Below, piece by piece: positions 1-11,111 of a stretch of DNA of 64,000 nt. This DNA is from Poteriospumella lacustris. Lineage: Eukaryota; Sar; Chrysophyceae; Chromulinales; Dinobryaceae. The stretch covers positions 30,102-94,101 of the forward strand of contig SMOI01000123.1 of NCBI GenBank assembly GCA_008000375.1, written 5' to 3'. Position 1 is the stretch's first letter; the number at the start of each line of letters is the position of its first letter. The notes below the pieces were generated by a model, which saw nothing but the letters and a program-made list of their open reading frames with translations, did no database searches and was not told the origin of the DNA. The position numbers and the translations under genes are program-made.

Positions 1-49
1 GTGTATTCATCGCGCGAACAGCTTCCAATGCCTGTGTGCGACAGCGTGC

Positions 50-2242
50 TCACGGGAGCTGCAGCGGTAGATTGCGCGACATGGAACGAGGAGACGCCGC
101 GAAACACCAGGACGAGCGATCAACGACCATGTTTTGCGCGAGAAGACAACCCGTGTGGTTGGTATACCGCAGGGCACGTTCACTCTCGGCCGCATCTTGC
201 ACCAACGACACGCCACTGCCCAAGCCATAGAAGACACGTGCATCGACCATCAACTGCGCTTCTAAGGCATGGATTTCGGCGGCTTTGGGCAGCACCACGG
301 CACGAGCGGCAACAGCAGCAGTAGCAGCAGCTGAAGCGGTGCTATTTGTCGTCACAGGAGCAGCAGTCGTCACTGCAATCTTGGGCCAGAGCTCGACAAG
401 AACATCACGCGCTAAGCGCACCGAACCCAACGACGACGACGCCGATGCCGACGGCGACGTTGACGACGAGGTAGACGACGCATTGAGACGACGTCGAATC
501 ATGTTGAAGAATGGACTTTGAAGGAACATGTTGTGGTTGAGCGTAAGTCGCTCTTGCTTCTGCGCAGACGACGATGGGTCCAATGGCAATGGCAAGTACG
601 ATTCGTCGTGAGGAGGTGTGACGACCACAAGCACATCGAAGACGGTCTGCGGTTGGCCACTGGTACCAACGACACGGTCCCACAAGCGACGTTCACGGTC
701 GATGGTCTTCAACATATTGTCGAATTCTTTGCCGCAATAGCTAAAGCTATGCGCAGTACCAGCAGTCCCCGAGGCGGGTTTGGAAGAGGGTTTCTTTTGC
801 GGCTCTGTTTTGGTTGTACCGCCGTTGGCCCCATTCTTCGGTTTCTTCTTTCGACCACTACCACTGCCGCTGCCGCTGCCGCTTCCCTGGCCACGGTCAC
901 TGCCACGGCTACTGTCACGGTCATGATCGTTGTCCCGCAATTGACGATGCGGACGGTTGGTGTCAAGCACCGCCGTTGGTGGACAATGCCAATGGACAAC
1001 GACCAAGCGATGATCCCGAGGACGATCGCCACTGTAGAGCGCCTGCGAGAGCCGCTGCATTCGTTGGGCCATCGACGGCGAAATGGCCGCCGTCGTCGCA
1101 TTCGCGTTGACCGAGGCCACCTCATTGCTGACGGCAGTAGAGGCGCCACCGTTGTTGGCAGATAAAGACGACAGGCCCGTTCGCACGGTGGGCGGAAAGG
1201 CCACGTTGTAAGCGGCGACGAATCGATCATACAATGTGCGATGCGTGGGGCGGAAGTCAAGACGCACTTCTGGTCGTCGAAATAACTCGTACCGTTGACG
1301 TGCCAATTGGCTGCGATTGGTCATGATCGGTGAATGGAAACAAACGCCCGCCGAATGATTGGTGGCCAGCGCTGCCACCGCCGAGGCGTTGTTAGGTGCA
1401 GATTTTCTTCGCAGCAGTGACACCTGCGACGTGAACGAGTTCTTCGCGGGACAATGCGGTAGAATATGAGGCGACTTGACACAGGAAACTTTGGTGTCCA
1501 GCGATGGCAGCATGTCACAGATACTGTAAGCGGGTGCCATGACGAATTGAGACGCTGTCGACTTGACGTTCCCGTCGCTTTGGGACGCAGAGGAGTGCAT
1601 ATGCAAAGGTGACGTATCGAGCCACAAATGACGATTCAGCGATAGGACGAAGGGCAATGCGTACTTCATTTCAAAGAATTGTAAGTACAAACTGGGTGTA
1701 TTGGGTACACCATGATCGTGACCAGTGCGCCAGAGCAAGTCCGTGACGGGGTTATAGGGCTTGCCATGGCTGCCGTGACGGGAGGCCAGCAATTGCTTGA
1801 GTTGAACATCTGAAGGAGGGGAGGACATGCGCTTACGGTCTGTAGACGCCCGTTGCTTCATTTGCTCCTTCTTGAGCTCGTCGACACCAGCAGGCGATGT
1901 TGATGAGGACCGCTTTGGCTTCGCAAGCGTCTTCTTGTCTTCATCTTCATCATCGTCTTCTGATGCGGCTGCTTTCTTCTTGGATGTCTTCGAAGTGGAA
2001 GATTTCGACGATGATTTTGACTTCGATGACGACGACTTCGACGACTTCGACGACTTCGACGGCGTTTTACTGCGACTGACCTCCTTGTCAGAAGACTTAT
2101 TACCATTGCTGGCTTTCGATGCACTTTTGGGGCTTGATGATTTCTTATTGCCGCTGGACTTCTTCTTCGAAGATGCTGCCAAAGCCGTGTCGTGAATCAA
2201 AACCATCACGATGATCACCGTCAACAGCCACACAAATCGCAT
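50..2242 (-). CDS. Secreted Ser/Lys-rich protein of unknown function
   Basis: A single uninterrupted frame of 730 codons starts at ATG 2240-2242 and ends with TGA at 50-52. The first about 23 residues are a clear signal peptide (MRFVWLLTVIIVMVLIHDTA). A strongly basic Ser/Lys tract follows (about residues 24-110), then an acidic patch (EDDDEDEDKK). The rest is globular-looking, with scattered Cys, Trp and N-glycosylation sequons, interrupted by a Gly/Ser/Lys-rich insert near the middle. The C-terminal part contains a hydrophobic strand followed by a proline turn (VFDVLVVVTPPHDE). I recognise no family. Secretion or ER residence is inferred from the leader; a Golgi enzyme is possible but unsupported. 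The exon could in principle be spliced near its 3' end, close to the window edge. Confidence 0.6.
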   Translation of the reverse strand: MRFVWLLTVIIVMVLIHDTALAASSKKKSSGNKKSSSPKSASKASNGNKSSDKEVSRSKTPSKSSKSSKSSSSKSKSSSKSSTSKTSKKKAAASEDDDEDEDKKTLAKPKRSSSTSPAGVDELKKEQMKQRASTDRKRMSSPPSDVQLKQLLASRHGSHGKPYNPVTDLLWRTGHDHGVPNTPSLYLQFFEMKYALPFVLSLNRHLWLDTSPLHMHSSASQSDGNVKSTASQFVMAPAYSICDMLPSLDTKVSCVKSPHILPHCPAKNSFTSQVSLLRRKSAPNNASAVAALATNHSAGVCFHSPIMTNRSQLARQRYELFRRPEVRLDFRPTHRTLYDRFVAAYNVAFPPTVRTGLSSLSANNGGASTAVSNEVASVNANATTAAISPSMAQRMQRLSQALYSGDRPRDHRLVVVHWHCPPTAVLDTNRPHRQLRDNDHDRDSSRGSDRGQGSGSGSGSGSGRKKKPKNGANGGTTKTEPQKKPSSKPASGTAGTAHSFSYCGKEFDNMLKTIDRERRLWDRVVGTSGQPQTVFDVLVVVTPPHDESYLPLPLDPSSSAQKQERLTLNHNMFLQSPFFNMIRRRLNASSTSSSTSPSASASSSLGSVRLARDVLVELWPKIAVTTAAPVTTNSTASAAATAAVAARAVVLPKAAEIHALEAQLMVDARVFYGLGSGVSLVQDAAESERALRYTNHTGCLLAQNMVVDRSSWCFAASPRSMSRNLPLQLP

Positions 2243-2882
2243 GATTGAATCTTGGGCCAGTGGAAATCAACAACGTCTTCGGGTCGATTGATAAACTCAA
2301 CGATGACAGAAATGTCTTATGCTGTTCTACTGAACAGTGCTTTTCCATTTTTGAATGATGAACGAACAAGTCCAAGTCCAAACAAAGTGGCATTGGACCG
2401 CGTGTAACCGATGACCGACGCTGCGTGTACAACAGCAATCCCACTATTGTGTTCCTTCACCATACACGTGCTGCACCTGTGGCTCGCCAAAGTGTACATC
2501 GGCAATGAACTCTACACAGAACAACCACATCCCGCCCTCCACCATACGGCACATATCTCATACATGTCCTGTCCCAGACCAAACACAGTGTATGTATATG
2601 TGCGCCATACATAGTTTCTTACATATTGCACGAGGTGCTTCTTTATTTTTCTTTTTTCTTTTTTTTTTGCAAAGGACAACGACGACGGCAGCGACGACGG
2701 TAGCGACGACGGCAGCGACGACGTCGACAGCGACGACAAGGAAGTCGAACAAAACCCGAGAAGGGGATAGTGTCTGAGGTGAGAGTGAATGAACGAAACA
2801 AAAGCGAAAAACAAAAATACTATAGTCAGCTACGGGGAAGAGTCCACAAAAAGAAATATCAACGACGACGGCGACCGGTTGA
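2243..2882. other. Non-coding interval with low-complexity tracts
   Basis: This lies upstream of the secreted-protein gene and downstream of the PX-DEP gene. It contains a T-rich run at about 2642-2668 and a GAC/AGC-rich array at about 2681-2737 built on a 12-bp unit (GACGACGGCAGC). Read on the plus strand the unit would encode DDGS, but no supported gene uses it. No other gene is seen. Confidence 0.6.
2681..2737. repeat. 12-bp minisatellite, unit GACGACGGCAGC
   Basis: Three near-perfect units are followed by an imperfect one with an inserted GTC. It abuts a T-rich tract on its left. Confidence 0.7.
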
Positions 2883-5800
2883 CTAAGGAATACGCAGCGT
2901 GTGGAAATCGGTATCCAAGAACTGGGCCAGCACTTTGCGGGCCGAGTCGCTGTTCGAGTCAATGACCGCTTGTAAAGCCGAACTATACACATCACATAGA
3001 CATATCGTCAGTACAAAGAACCACCGACAGGAACGCCATCCGTCTGTGCCTACCTGATAAACGCCTCCAAACCCGCACGACGGTTTTCATCGAGCTGTGC
3101 TTGTCGTGACATAAACGCCAATGCATTGACGTATGATTTCGATGGGAGCTACGAAACATAACAGACCGTTGTCAGCGACCTCAGATAGGGGAGGGGGGAG
3201 CAGAAAAGAACCCAATAACTTACCGGGACTTCGGGTCGAATGCCTTCCTTGTTCAAGGCCTTGGAAAACTGTTCAAACTCACGATACCGTCGTGTCACTT
3301 GCCAGGTATCATTGCCATGGGTCGTTTCCAAGAAATAGATCACATGGCTACCTTGTGATGGGGCCGCTACCATCGATGCCGTGGTGGTCACCCCATGTTC
3401 ACTGTCACCACCGAGACCATCTAACTGAGTGGCAATCGCCAATCCCGTTTCCGTGGCCATTAAGGCCATCGTTTCACGTCCCACGGGGCGATTTAAATCA
3501 TTTTCATCTGCAAAATCCATCACCGGGATACGTACTTGTACCTTCGTACCAAACAAGGCACAGGTTCCCGCCGTTCCCGACTTTCCGGGAAAACGATAAA
3601 TGAAACCCGGTAAATCAGAAAACGTGGGAAGGAAATCTTTCGCCTGCGAATGTTTGTTGGGATCTGAATCAGCGGAATTGTTTCCGCTACCAGAAGGTCC
3701 AGTCGTAGTCACGTTGGATTTCATTTTCTTGGCCGACGAGGTCAACAATCCACCGGTAATGTCGTCATCGACGTCAAAGTTGTAGTCATCGTCGTGTGCA
3801 TGCGGATCATCGTCACTCGCAAAGCCTAAACTGATGGGCAACAACAATCCACACGACAGCAGTTCTTGTCCAATGTGACAAGCTTCAAAACGATCCCGTG
3901 CCACTTCGTAGGTTTCGGTGGAATTGGACAGTGCGTTCGAGGAAGAGGCAGTCGCGTTGCTGTTGTTGTTGTCGTTGGTATGCACGCGCATGAGGAAAGA
4001 GGCAATGTCACCACCCGAAATAACACCTTCAAAGAGACGACAACGCACGGCAATATCGCGGGGACGTAGCTTCATCTTCATTTGAACCACCAACTTACGC
4101 CATTTCTCCTGTTGATTCGCTTCCAATTGTTGCTTGTGCGCCATGTCCATCAAGGATTTCTCACCCGCCATGGGTGTCAAATCACCCGCCGATCCCTTCG
4201 GTGACAACTTATTGCCAGAATCGCTGTGTTCATGCACCAAGGCCAGCGGAGACAATCCACTCATATCATTGTCCCCACCCTTCGCATCCAGTCCATCGTT
4301 CCCGTTACCATTCAATGCATCGTTTGCGGTGTTACCACCGTTGGGATTCGATGACGTGTTGCCGCCCGTGGGGAACAGAAATTCACGGGGAACCGACAAG
4401 AAGTCCAACAATACCGGGATATGCGGGTTGTCATGGTACTCCACTCGAAACAAGGCGTTCAAATACACCGCCAAGGCACGCATATCGGCATTGAAATCGA
4501 CTTGATCCTCCAACATATCCAAGTTGGTGTTGCTCGTGTTACGATTGCTATCCGATCGTAACGCTGGACGGCGTGGTGCAAAATCTCCCAACAAGCCCAC
4601 CATGGTTGAGTGCAAACGATAGACTTCCGAGACCGTTTTCCAAATGGTCCATCTCGTCGCCGACGTCGCATTGGACGCTGTAATACTCGCGGTGACGATT
4701 TCGAATTCCGTTTCATTGTTCACTGCTGTTGCAAGGGTCGGAGGCTTCGGAGACGAACTACCAGGTGCACGTTTCGCACGGTAACCCCAACGTTGAACGG
4801 ACACACGAAGAGATTGTTTGCTTTTCAACAACGCCACTGCAGCGTGACGAGATGACGATCCCGCGTCAAAAGCACCACCACCACCACTTCCGCCACCGGC
4901 CAACGACGCAGAGAACGCATCAGGATCCAAGCGCATGCTGCTCGAAGACACACCTGGTACACCTAACTCGTTGCCACGAGGCTCTAAGACTGGTGTCGTC
5001 GCAGCCAAACGAGCCCGATGCTCTTCCAAGATCTGTGCCACCACTTTACCCGTACGACTGACATTGCTGCTACCACCGCCAATGCTACTCTCTCGGCCAC
5101 TGTAGACACTGATCTCACTGTCACGGGGTTCCCATTCAGTTGGGGAATTGCTACGCTTGCTACCTTCCGTTTTCTCACTGTTCCGCATGGTAGAAGACTT
5201 TTTGTTGGTACTGTTGGAACGAGAACCGAAGAAGTACGACGTTAAACCTGACGATTTGGTTTCTTTTTCTTTCTCCGGGGCGATGGGTGAGAAATTACCC
5301 TGAACATTGCGGTCCAATGCTGATTCAATATGTGAAAAATTGCTACCATTGCCACCAAAGGCAGACCCACCCACAGTCATGCTTCCACCTCCAAGAATAG
5401 ATGAATGGGAGCTACGAAGTGAGTTCCGATGAGTGGGAGAAGAGTTATTGTATTGGTTCGGTTGAAGAAAACCGTCGTCTCCCTCCGGATCCGTCATCAA
5501 ATCTTCTTCTAAAAGGGATTGGAAGTCACTGCTACGATAGGCGGTGGAAGTAGGGCGGAATGGCCAAATATTCATCCACGAGTTTTCCGATTGTGTGAAG
5601 TCAAGACGTGTGCGACGAACAGTAGCGGTACTCGGATGACTCAAACCGGCATCACTCGATCCGGAAAAGGACATCGAAACCGCTTCTGCCAAACGACTGC
5701 ACAAATGATCGGTGAAACCAGGCTGACGAATTGGGCTGGTGGTGGTAAATTCGATGCTGAATCGGCGCAACTCCTCTTCGTTCACATCTTCTGGTGACAA

Positions 5801-6319
5801 AAAGATATCTTTGAGAGTAGCAACTGACAAAATCACAAACATACAAACGAGACTTGCTGCAGCACACAAGAAGAAAAGTCTGGAATAATTGTCTTGGTAT
5901 AAGACTGATGCCAGAACTGAATGACCGACGACATTGATCATCAGCAGGACAATGACGATGATAGACGGCCACCTGGCCAATCGTTTGGATTCTGCACCGA
6001 TGGTAGAGGCAATGATAAACCAAACGACAGCATTCGATAAAGCATAAAAAATGCTGGAAAGTGACGAAATCGAGATGAATGCCAGAAGGATCGATAGAGC
6101 CGCAATAACAAACGAGAGCACATTCACCAGCAGGACAATCTTTGCGTTCCTGATGTTGATGTAATCAAATGGCGGAAATCGGCGCAAAATATTCAATCGT
6201 CCTCCCATCAGAACAATAAAGAATGCATTTGCAATGAATAGCAGAAATGTTTCTGTGAAGCACAATGATGGATTTGGACCATACTCGAGAAGTCCTCCAT
6301 CAGCTGGGCACCACTTCAT
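2883..6319 (-). CDS. Membrane protein with PX, DEP and second PX domains
   Basis: Three exons (3224-6319, 3054-3148, 2883-2982) give 1096 aa. Start is ATG 6317-6319 (MKWCPADGG). The N-terminus has five hydrophobic segments (about 17-40, 60-82, 86-107, 118-140, 148-170). Its WCPADGG start and topology recall the TMD0 of ABCC transporters, but there is no ATPase. A long Ser/Asn-rich linker follows. A first PX-like domain lies at about 510-650 (EVYRLHSTMVG, then ALAVYLNALFRVEY). A DEP-like domain lies at about 740-910 (LFEGVISGGDIASFLMR ... IGQELLSCGLLL ... FIYRF). A second PX domain occupies the C-terminus (RRYREFEQF, then LPSKSYVNALAFMSRQ and LEAFI across two introns). PX domains bind phosphoinositides, so a role at endomembranes is inferred. 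The residues that normally contact the lipid appear better kept in the second PX domain. Confidence 0.75.
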
Positions 6320-6954
6320 CCTGCGTGTTTGTTTACCCTTACTACTTTGTTCCAACAATCGATCAAAGACACTTTCCACTTGGCGATCCAAGATTTGGGT
6401 ACAGAAGGTATAATCCGAAAGAGAACTGTAGTCGAGCACCTTTATTTACTGGCAGTATCCTAAATCATCATCGACATCGCCCTGCTGGGCAAGCAGAAAG
6501 CAACGACGCGGAGGTCCATTTGTCACGATGACGACGATGTGACAAGATGGAATAAACAAAACTCACTTTTTTCGGCGTAAAACTGCACTTCTGCTCTACA
6601 AAAACTCGGCAAACCAAACAATTGGCGATGGCACAGGTGATGGGCGACAGGAGGGTCAACGATCTCAAAGAAACTGATGTGAAGCTCAATACGCTCTCAT
6701 CGTTGACGTGCCTTGCGAAGAATTCATTTTATTATTGACCTGGAGAAGGTTTTCTTTTNNNNNNNNNNNNNNNNNNNNNNNNNNNNNNNNNNNNNNNNNN
6801 NNNNNNNNNNNNNNNNNNNNNNNNNNNNNNNNNNNNNNNNNNNNNNNNNNNNNNNNNNAAGCTCAATACGCTCTCATCGTTGACGTGCCTTGCGAAGAAT
6901 TCATTTTATTATTGACCTGGAGAAGGTTTTCTTTTTTGTGTGTGTGAAAAAGAA
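6320..6954. promoter_or_regulatory. Divergent promoter interval containing an assembly gap
   Basis: This separates the divergent PX-DEP gene (minus) and AAMP (plus). It contains 100 Ns at 6759-6858 and nothing else gene-like. The 77 bp left of the gap repeat exactly on its right, so part of this interval is probably duplicated by the assembly. Confidence 0.6.
6759..6858. other. Assembly gap (100 N) with duplicated flanks
   Basis: Exactly 100 Ns. The 77 bp before it (6682-6758) are identical to the 77 bp after it (6859-6935). This is what two overlapping contigs joined by a placeholder gap look like. Confidence 0.95.
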
Positions 6955-8241
6955 ATGCAGAACGCTGGTGCAGGAGACGAAGACTACATCGATGCGAACG
7001 ATCTCATCGACATTGATGACACGTCCATGGCTGGGGCCGATGATATCCCGATGGATGACGATGAAGATGCCGATGTTCCCGATGAAATGGATGAAGTTAT
7101 TAGAGAGGAGGAAGTAAACGAAGATGCAGAAGTGGTGGTGGAGGATGTATCATACTTCACGTGCAATTTGCATTCAGATGCGACGTACTGTATTGCCGTT
7201 CACCCCACCATCCCTAATCTGATTTTGACTGGAGGTGTCGACGATAAGGCTTTTTTATGGGAAGTCCCTCGTCAGATGTCATCAGATGCAGCTGGTTCTG
7301 TCGATATTCCTCACACAGAAATCTTGGGACACACGGATACCGTCACGAGTGTGGGTTTCAATTTCAACGGAAGTCAATTTTTGACGGGATCTTACGACGG
7401 TACCGTTCGCATTTACAATGTTGAGACGAAGGAGTTGGTAATAACTTTGGAAGGACCCGAAGATATTGAATGGGCGAAGTGGCACAACCGAGGAAATGCG
7501 GTTATCGCTGGATCTAAAGATGGAACTGTATGGCTGTGGCTCTCCCACAATGGTCAATGTATGCAAGTGTTCACCGGACATGCTGGGCTTGTCAACTGCG
7601 GTGGATTTACTCTCGACGGAAAAATGATTATCACTGGTGCTGAAGATTGCTCGTTACGCGTGTGGATGCCAAAGACCGGTGTTTGCAAGAAAGTGTTTGA
7701 CACCCCACGTGCGGCTGTTACATGCGTTTCATTCAGTGACGACACATTTTTGGCGGGGTCGGAGGATGGCTATGCTTACTTATTCTCCCAATCCTCGCTC
7801 AAACAAGTTTGCTCCCTTGCTCATGCATCGGACGACAGCGCTGAAGATTCCGTTGCGGTGGAATGTGTTGGATTTTCGAATAGTTCCTTCCGGTGGATGG
7901 CCACGGGTGGAATGAATCAAGAGATGAAAGTGTGGGAACAAACTGGAGTATGCAGATGTGTTTGCCCTCACGAGGGCGGTGTTGTGGCGTTGGAATGGCA
8001 TCCCACCTTGCCATACATCATCACCGCGAGCTTGGATCGCTTTGTGCGAGTTTGGGATGGAAGAAATGGTGCGTTGCTGCTTAAACTTTCCGGACATCAA
8101 GAAAGCGTCACCAATCTCACTTTAGCGCATTTGAGCTTTGGTGATTCTATCGGAGAAGAATCAACAGCTCCGAACGCTATTGTTACCGTCTCAGACGACA
8201 ATACCTCCAAAGTCTTCCGCGTCACGTTCGAAGCATTGTAA
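6955..8241 (+). CDS. AAMP: AAMP/Sqt1-like WD40-repeat protein
   Basis: A single exon encodes 428 aa from ATG 6955; the in-frame GTG 15 bp upstream is not used. An acidic N-terminus of about 60 residues (MDDDEDADVPDEMDEV) leads into WD40 repeats filling the rest, with recurring GH...S/GSxDxxVRIY/VWxW units such as LTGSYDGTVRIYNVE and ITASLDRFVRVWDGR. Length and acidic leader match angio-associated migratory cell protein (human 434 aa) and yeast Sqt1, the chaperone of ribosomal protein uL16. A role in ribosome assembly is inferred from that family. It lies tail to tail with the BART-domain gene, 162 bp away. Confidence 0.85.
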   Translation: MQNAGAGDEDYIDANDLIDIDDTSMAGADDIPMDDDEDADVPDEMDEVIREEEVNEDAEVVVEDVSYFTCNLHSDATYCIAVHPTIPNLILTGGVDDKAFLWEVPRQMSSDAAGSVDIPHTEILGHTDTVTSVGFNFNGSQFLTGSYDGTVRIYNVETKELVITLEGPEDIEWAKWHNRGNAVIAGSKDGTVWLWLSHNGQCMQVFTGHAGLVNCGGFTLDGKMIITGAEDCSLRVWMPKTGVCKKVFDTPRAAVTCVSFSDDTFLAGSEDGYAYLFSQSSLKQVCSLAHASDDSAEDSVAVECVGFSNSSFRWMATGGMNQEMKVWEQTGVCRCVCPHEGGVVALEWHPTLPYIITASLDRFVRVWDGRNGALLLKLSGHQESVTNLTLAHLSFGDSIGEESTAPNAIVTVSDDNTSKVFRVTFEAL

Positions 8242-8403
8242 ATTACTCATATTCTTTGCATTTTCAAATCTTTCTGCACGAACTCGCGACGTGGTGTATC
8301 GAGTTTATATATATATAATTACAAAGAAATTCCTGTGGTGTGCTTCGTCAGCACACACAAGCTCCAATAATAGATTTAACAGCACCTCACTTCGGCACAT
8401 CGT

Positions 8404-8881
8404 CTATTTCTTGCTCGCAAGGCGACGCAGTTGCATCTCGGACTGCATAAGGATGAAGAAGTTCTCGTACTCGCTGATAGCAAGCATTTTTTCGATGAAG
8501 AATCGACGACGACCAAATACGTCTTCTTTGTCTAATATTCTACGGCATTCCGCGTGGAACTCTGCAACCGTAAATCCGTTCTGTAAATGGGCGTCATTTG
8601 TTATAAAAATAACTAAATTTTGGTCACATCATGATACAAACCTTGACAATGAAATCTTCAATCATTCCTTCGAAATGACGCAAATATTCTAGATAAACGG
8701 TGTGGAACTCCATAGGATGCTCATGAGAAGTGGTCGAAAAATCAACCGACTGCTCGAAAGCATCTGCGTGTTCCTTGGCGAAGCGCTCAAATTCACCTTC
8801 AAACTCATCGGAAGTGCAGAATTCCTGAACAACGTCCAGCATTTGTGCAACCTTGGTTTCCTCTTCTTTGGATTCAGACAT
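8404..8881 (-). CDS. BART-domain protein (ARL2BP/CFAP36-like)
   Basis: Two exons (8642-8881, 8404-8580) encode 138 aa. Start is ATG 8879-8881 (MSESKEEETK). Almost the whole protein is one BART-type helical domain: VVQEFCTSDEFEGEFERFAK, then EFHTVYLEYLRHFEGMIEDF, and after the intron FTVAEFHAECRRIL ... FFILMQSEMQLRRL. BART domains bind GTP-loaded ARL2/ARL3, small GTPases that load cargo into cilia. CFAP36 and ARL2BP are the two candidate families; the short length resembles ARL2BP. Association with the flagellum is an inference that fits CFAP58 in the same window. Confidence 0.75.
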
Positions 8882-9188
8882 TTTTATCTCGGAAAATAGG
8901 GAAAGATGCAATAGCTTTACTGATGACAGATAGATTTATTTTGTCGTCCGGCGTTGCCTTCTCATGGAAGATATGTTACGGTCTATCTTCGTCTCACATC
9001 TCTTGCGGCGCCGAATCATCATCGCCGAAAAAGCCGAAATCGCACCGAAAGAGTTTCCGCACATATTTTGGGGCATATTATGCACTATGTCACATATACA
9101 TATGAACATTTTAGTACCTACGTAAGTGATAGACACAATAGGGCCAGGGATTAAACAGAAAACTATTCACCACGATTGTTTAAGTTCA
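8882..9188. other. Non-coding interval
   Basis: This holds the 5' flank of the BART gene and the 3' flank of CRY-DASH, both on the minus strand. It is AT-rich; no further gene was recognised. Confidence 0.5.
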
Positions 9189-11021
9189 TTAAAAATGTTG
9201 AACACGTCCTCGCTTGGGCATTGATGTCCATGCACGGCTATGTCGATGTTCTTGTCCACTTTTGCTGCCCTTTTTGCCTTCGTGAACTGATGCGTGATCG
9301 ACAGTATCACTTCTTGCTGCGGATGACAAGGCGATGTCTCCAGAAGCAGACTGAGAAGTGGAAGGAGAAGGATATGTGTATTCAGGTCCATTTCCAATGG
9401 AAACACCATATTTTTGCTGATCAGCACGACTGAGCTTCCACGGTTCGAAGATATGAGGGGCAGGAATTGCTCGAAGTTCTGGTAGCCAATGACGAATGTA
9501 GTCTCCGTTTGAATCATAGTCTCGACTTTGCTTGGTTATATTGAACTTGTTTACTCTTCCCCCAAGCAATCCAGCGGCGGCATTCCAGTTTCCGTAATTA
9601 GAGCACACATCGTGATCCAGCAGAAGACTCTCGAAGTGATCAGCCCCAACCCGCCAATCCACACCATAATCCAATACCAAGAAAGACGCGACATTTTGAC
9701 GTCCTCTGTTGCTCATCCATCCCGTTGCTGCAAGCTCACGCATGTTGCCATCAACTAAAGGCCAACCAGTGCGACCTTCTTTCCATCTGCGAATAAGCTC
9801 TTCGTCTTTAGACCAACTTATCTGCTTCCCAACAGCGCCACCAGAGAAAAACACACGTGTACCGTATTTGGAGCATATTGCACGAAAGAAGTCGCGCCAA
9901 ATTAGCTCGAATATCAGCCAATACGTGCTCTTGTTGCTTAGTCTCCTTTCTGATTCGTATCGACGAACCTCGTGGAAAATCTTTCTGGCAGAAACACAGC
10001 CATGCGCCAAGGCGGGGCTTAATTTTGAAGAATATGACTCCCCTAACATCCCATTACGAATATCAAAATATTCTTTCAAGTGATCTCCCTCGAATGCCCA
10101 TGATTGGATTCTTGCCAATGCAGAATCTTCTCCCCCTGTGAACCCCATTACCCCCCTTGGATCCAAAAGTTCCGTAGCCTGGCTGATTTCTTCATCGGCA
10201 AAACCAAGATCTTTCAGGCTCGGACCGAGATACTCACGTGAAAGAGAATCAATGGACTCTGTGCATGGGCTGTGAAGTGAAGATCTCGTGACAGTCGGAA
10301 GTAAGTCTCGTACCCGACAACGCTTCTCGACCCTTTCTTTGAAAGGGGTGAATGTATCTTGCATATCTTGAAAGTCTCGCCGAAACGGTAAGTCCTCAAG
10401 ATGATACAATGTGTTTCCTCCATAAATGCGGCTGATCGAACATCCTCTATCTCTCGCTTGTGTCTCTACGGCAAGTTCGACATCCGTTTCTTCTTTCGAT
10501 ACCTCACCGTGGACAAATACTTCACTGCCAGGAGTCATGAAACTGGGGATAACTTCCTCCGGTCTTCCAACTTTGATGATCAAGTCAGAGCCTATTGATC
10601 TTAAATTCTTCTTCAGCGATTGAACGGATTCAAGAAGAAACTTCGCCCGATAAACTCCAGTTTTAACGCTACCAAACTGGCTACGTGAAAAATGACGAGG
10701 ATCAAAACAATACAGACACAAATGTTCACCTCCAACTCTAGACAATTGTTGAGCAGCTGCAGTGAGAACAGGATTATCGTGCAAGCGCAGGTCATTCCTG
10801 AACCAGACGATAGTTCTCCGCAGATTCGTTGACATCGTTGCAAATTGGTGAAATGCTGTTGACCGTGAGGAACTGATATGTTGGCAAAAATAAAGAAAGC
10901 CTACAAAGTAAACCAACGCTATAGACTGCATACAGATGTGAATAGTTGGGCTGCAAGAGGCTTCATAAACCATAAACGAAGAAGAAGCACTCCTTCGCAT
11001 ACGTGGCATCATCGTCGTCAT
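9189..11021 (-). CDS. Cryptochrome DASH / photolyase-family flavoprotein
   Basis: A single exon of 610 aa. The first ATG in frame is 11019-11021; a second candidate (MSTNLRRTIVWFRND) lies about 60 codons in. The photolyase N-terminal fold is plain (TIVWFRNDLRLHDNPVL, CLYCFDPRHF). The FAD-binding C-terminal domain is well kept: LIFELIWRDFFRAI, GWPLVDGNMRELAATGWMSN, RQNVASFL, DWRVGADHFES and NYGNWNAAAG, which are typical of CRY-DASH. The C-terminal extension is Ser-rich and basic. The first about 60 residues include a hydrophobic stretch and could be a targeting leader if the upstream ATG is used. Known members repair CPD lesions in single-stranded DNA or act as blue-light sensors. It shares a promoter interval of under 250 bp with the first RPS7 copy. 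Confidence 0.92.
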   Translation of the reverse strand: MTTMMPRMRRSASSSFMVYEASCSPTIHICMQSIALVYFVGFLYFCQHISSSRSTAFHQFATMSTNLRRTIVWFRNDLRLHDNPVLTAAAQQLSRVGGEHLCLYCFDPRHFSRSQFGSVKTGVYRAKFLLESVQSLKKNLRSIGSDLIIKVGRPEEVIPSFMTPGSEVFVHGEVSKEETDVELAVETQARDRGCSISRIYGGNTLYHLEDLPFRRDFQDMQDTFTPFKERVEKRCRVRDLLPTVTRSSLHSPCTESIDSLSREYLGPSLKDLGFADEEISQATELLDPRGVMGFTGGEDSALARIQSWAFEGDHLKEYFDIRNGMLGESYSSKLSPALAHGCVSARKIFHEVRRYESERRLSNKSTYWLIFELIWRDFFRAICSKYGTRVFFSGGAVGKQISWSKDEELIRRWKEGRTGWPLVDGNMRELAATGWMSNRGRQNVASFLVLDYGVDWRVGADHFESLLLDHDVCSNYGNWNAAAGLLGGRVNKFNITKQSRDYDSNGDYIRHWLPELRAIPAPHIFEPWKLSRADQQKYGVSIGNGPEYTYPSPSTSQSASGDIALSSAARSDTVDHASVHEGKKGSKSGQEHRHSRAWTSMPKRGRVQHF

Positions 11022-11111
11022 ACGTTGGATTGTTGCTCCCAAATGTCACAGAAACTGGGAGTTTGAATAAAAACCCGTTTCTGGACGAAGGTGGTGTTTT
11101 TCCCAAAGTGG

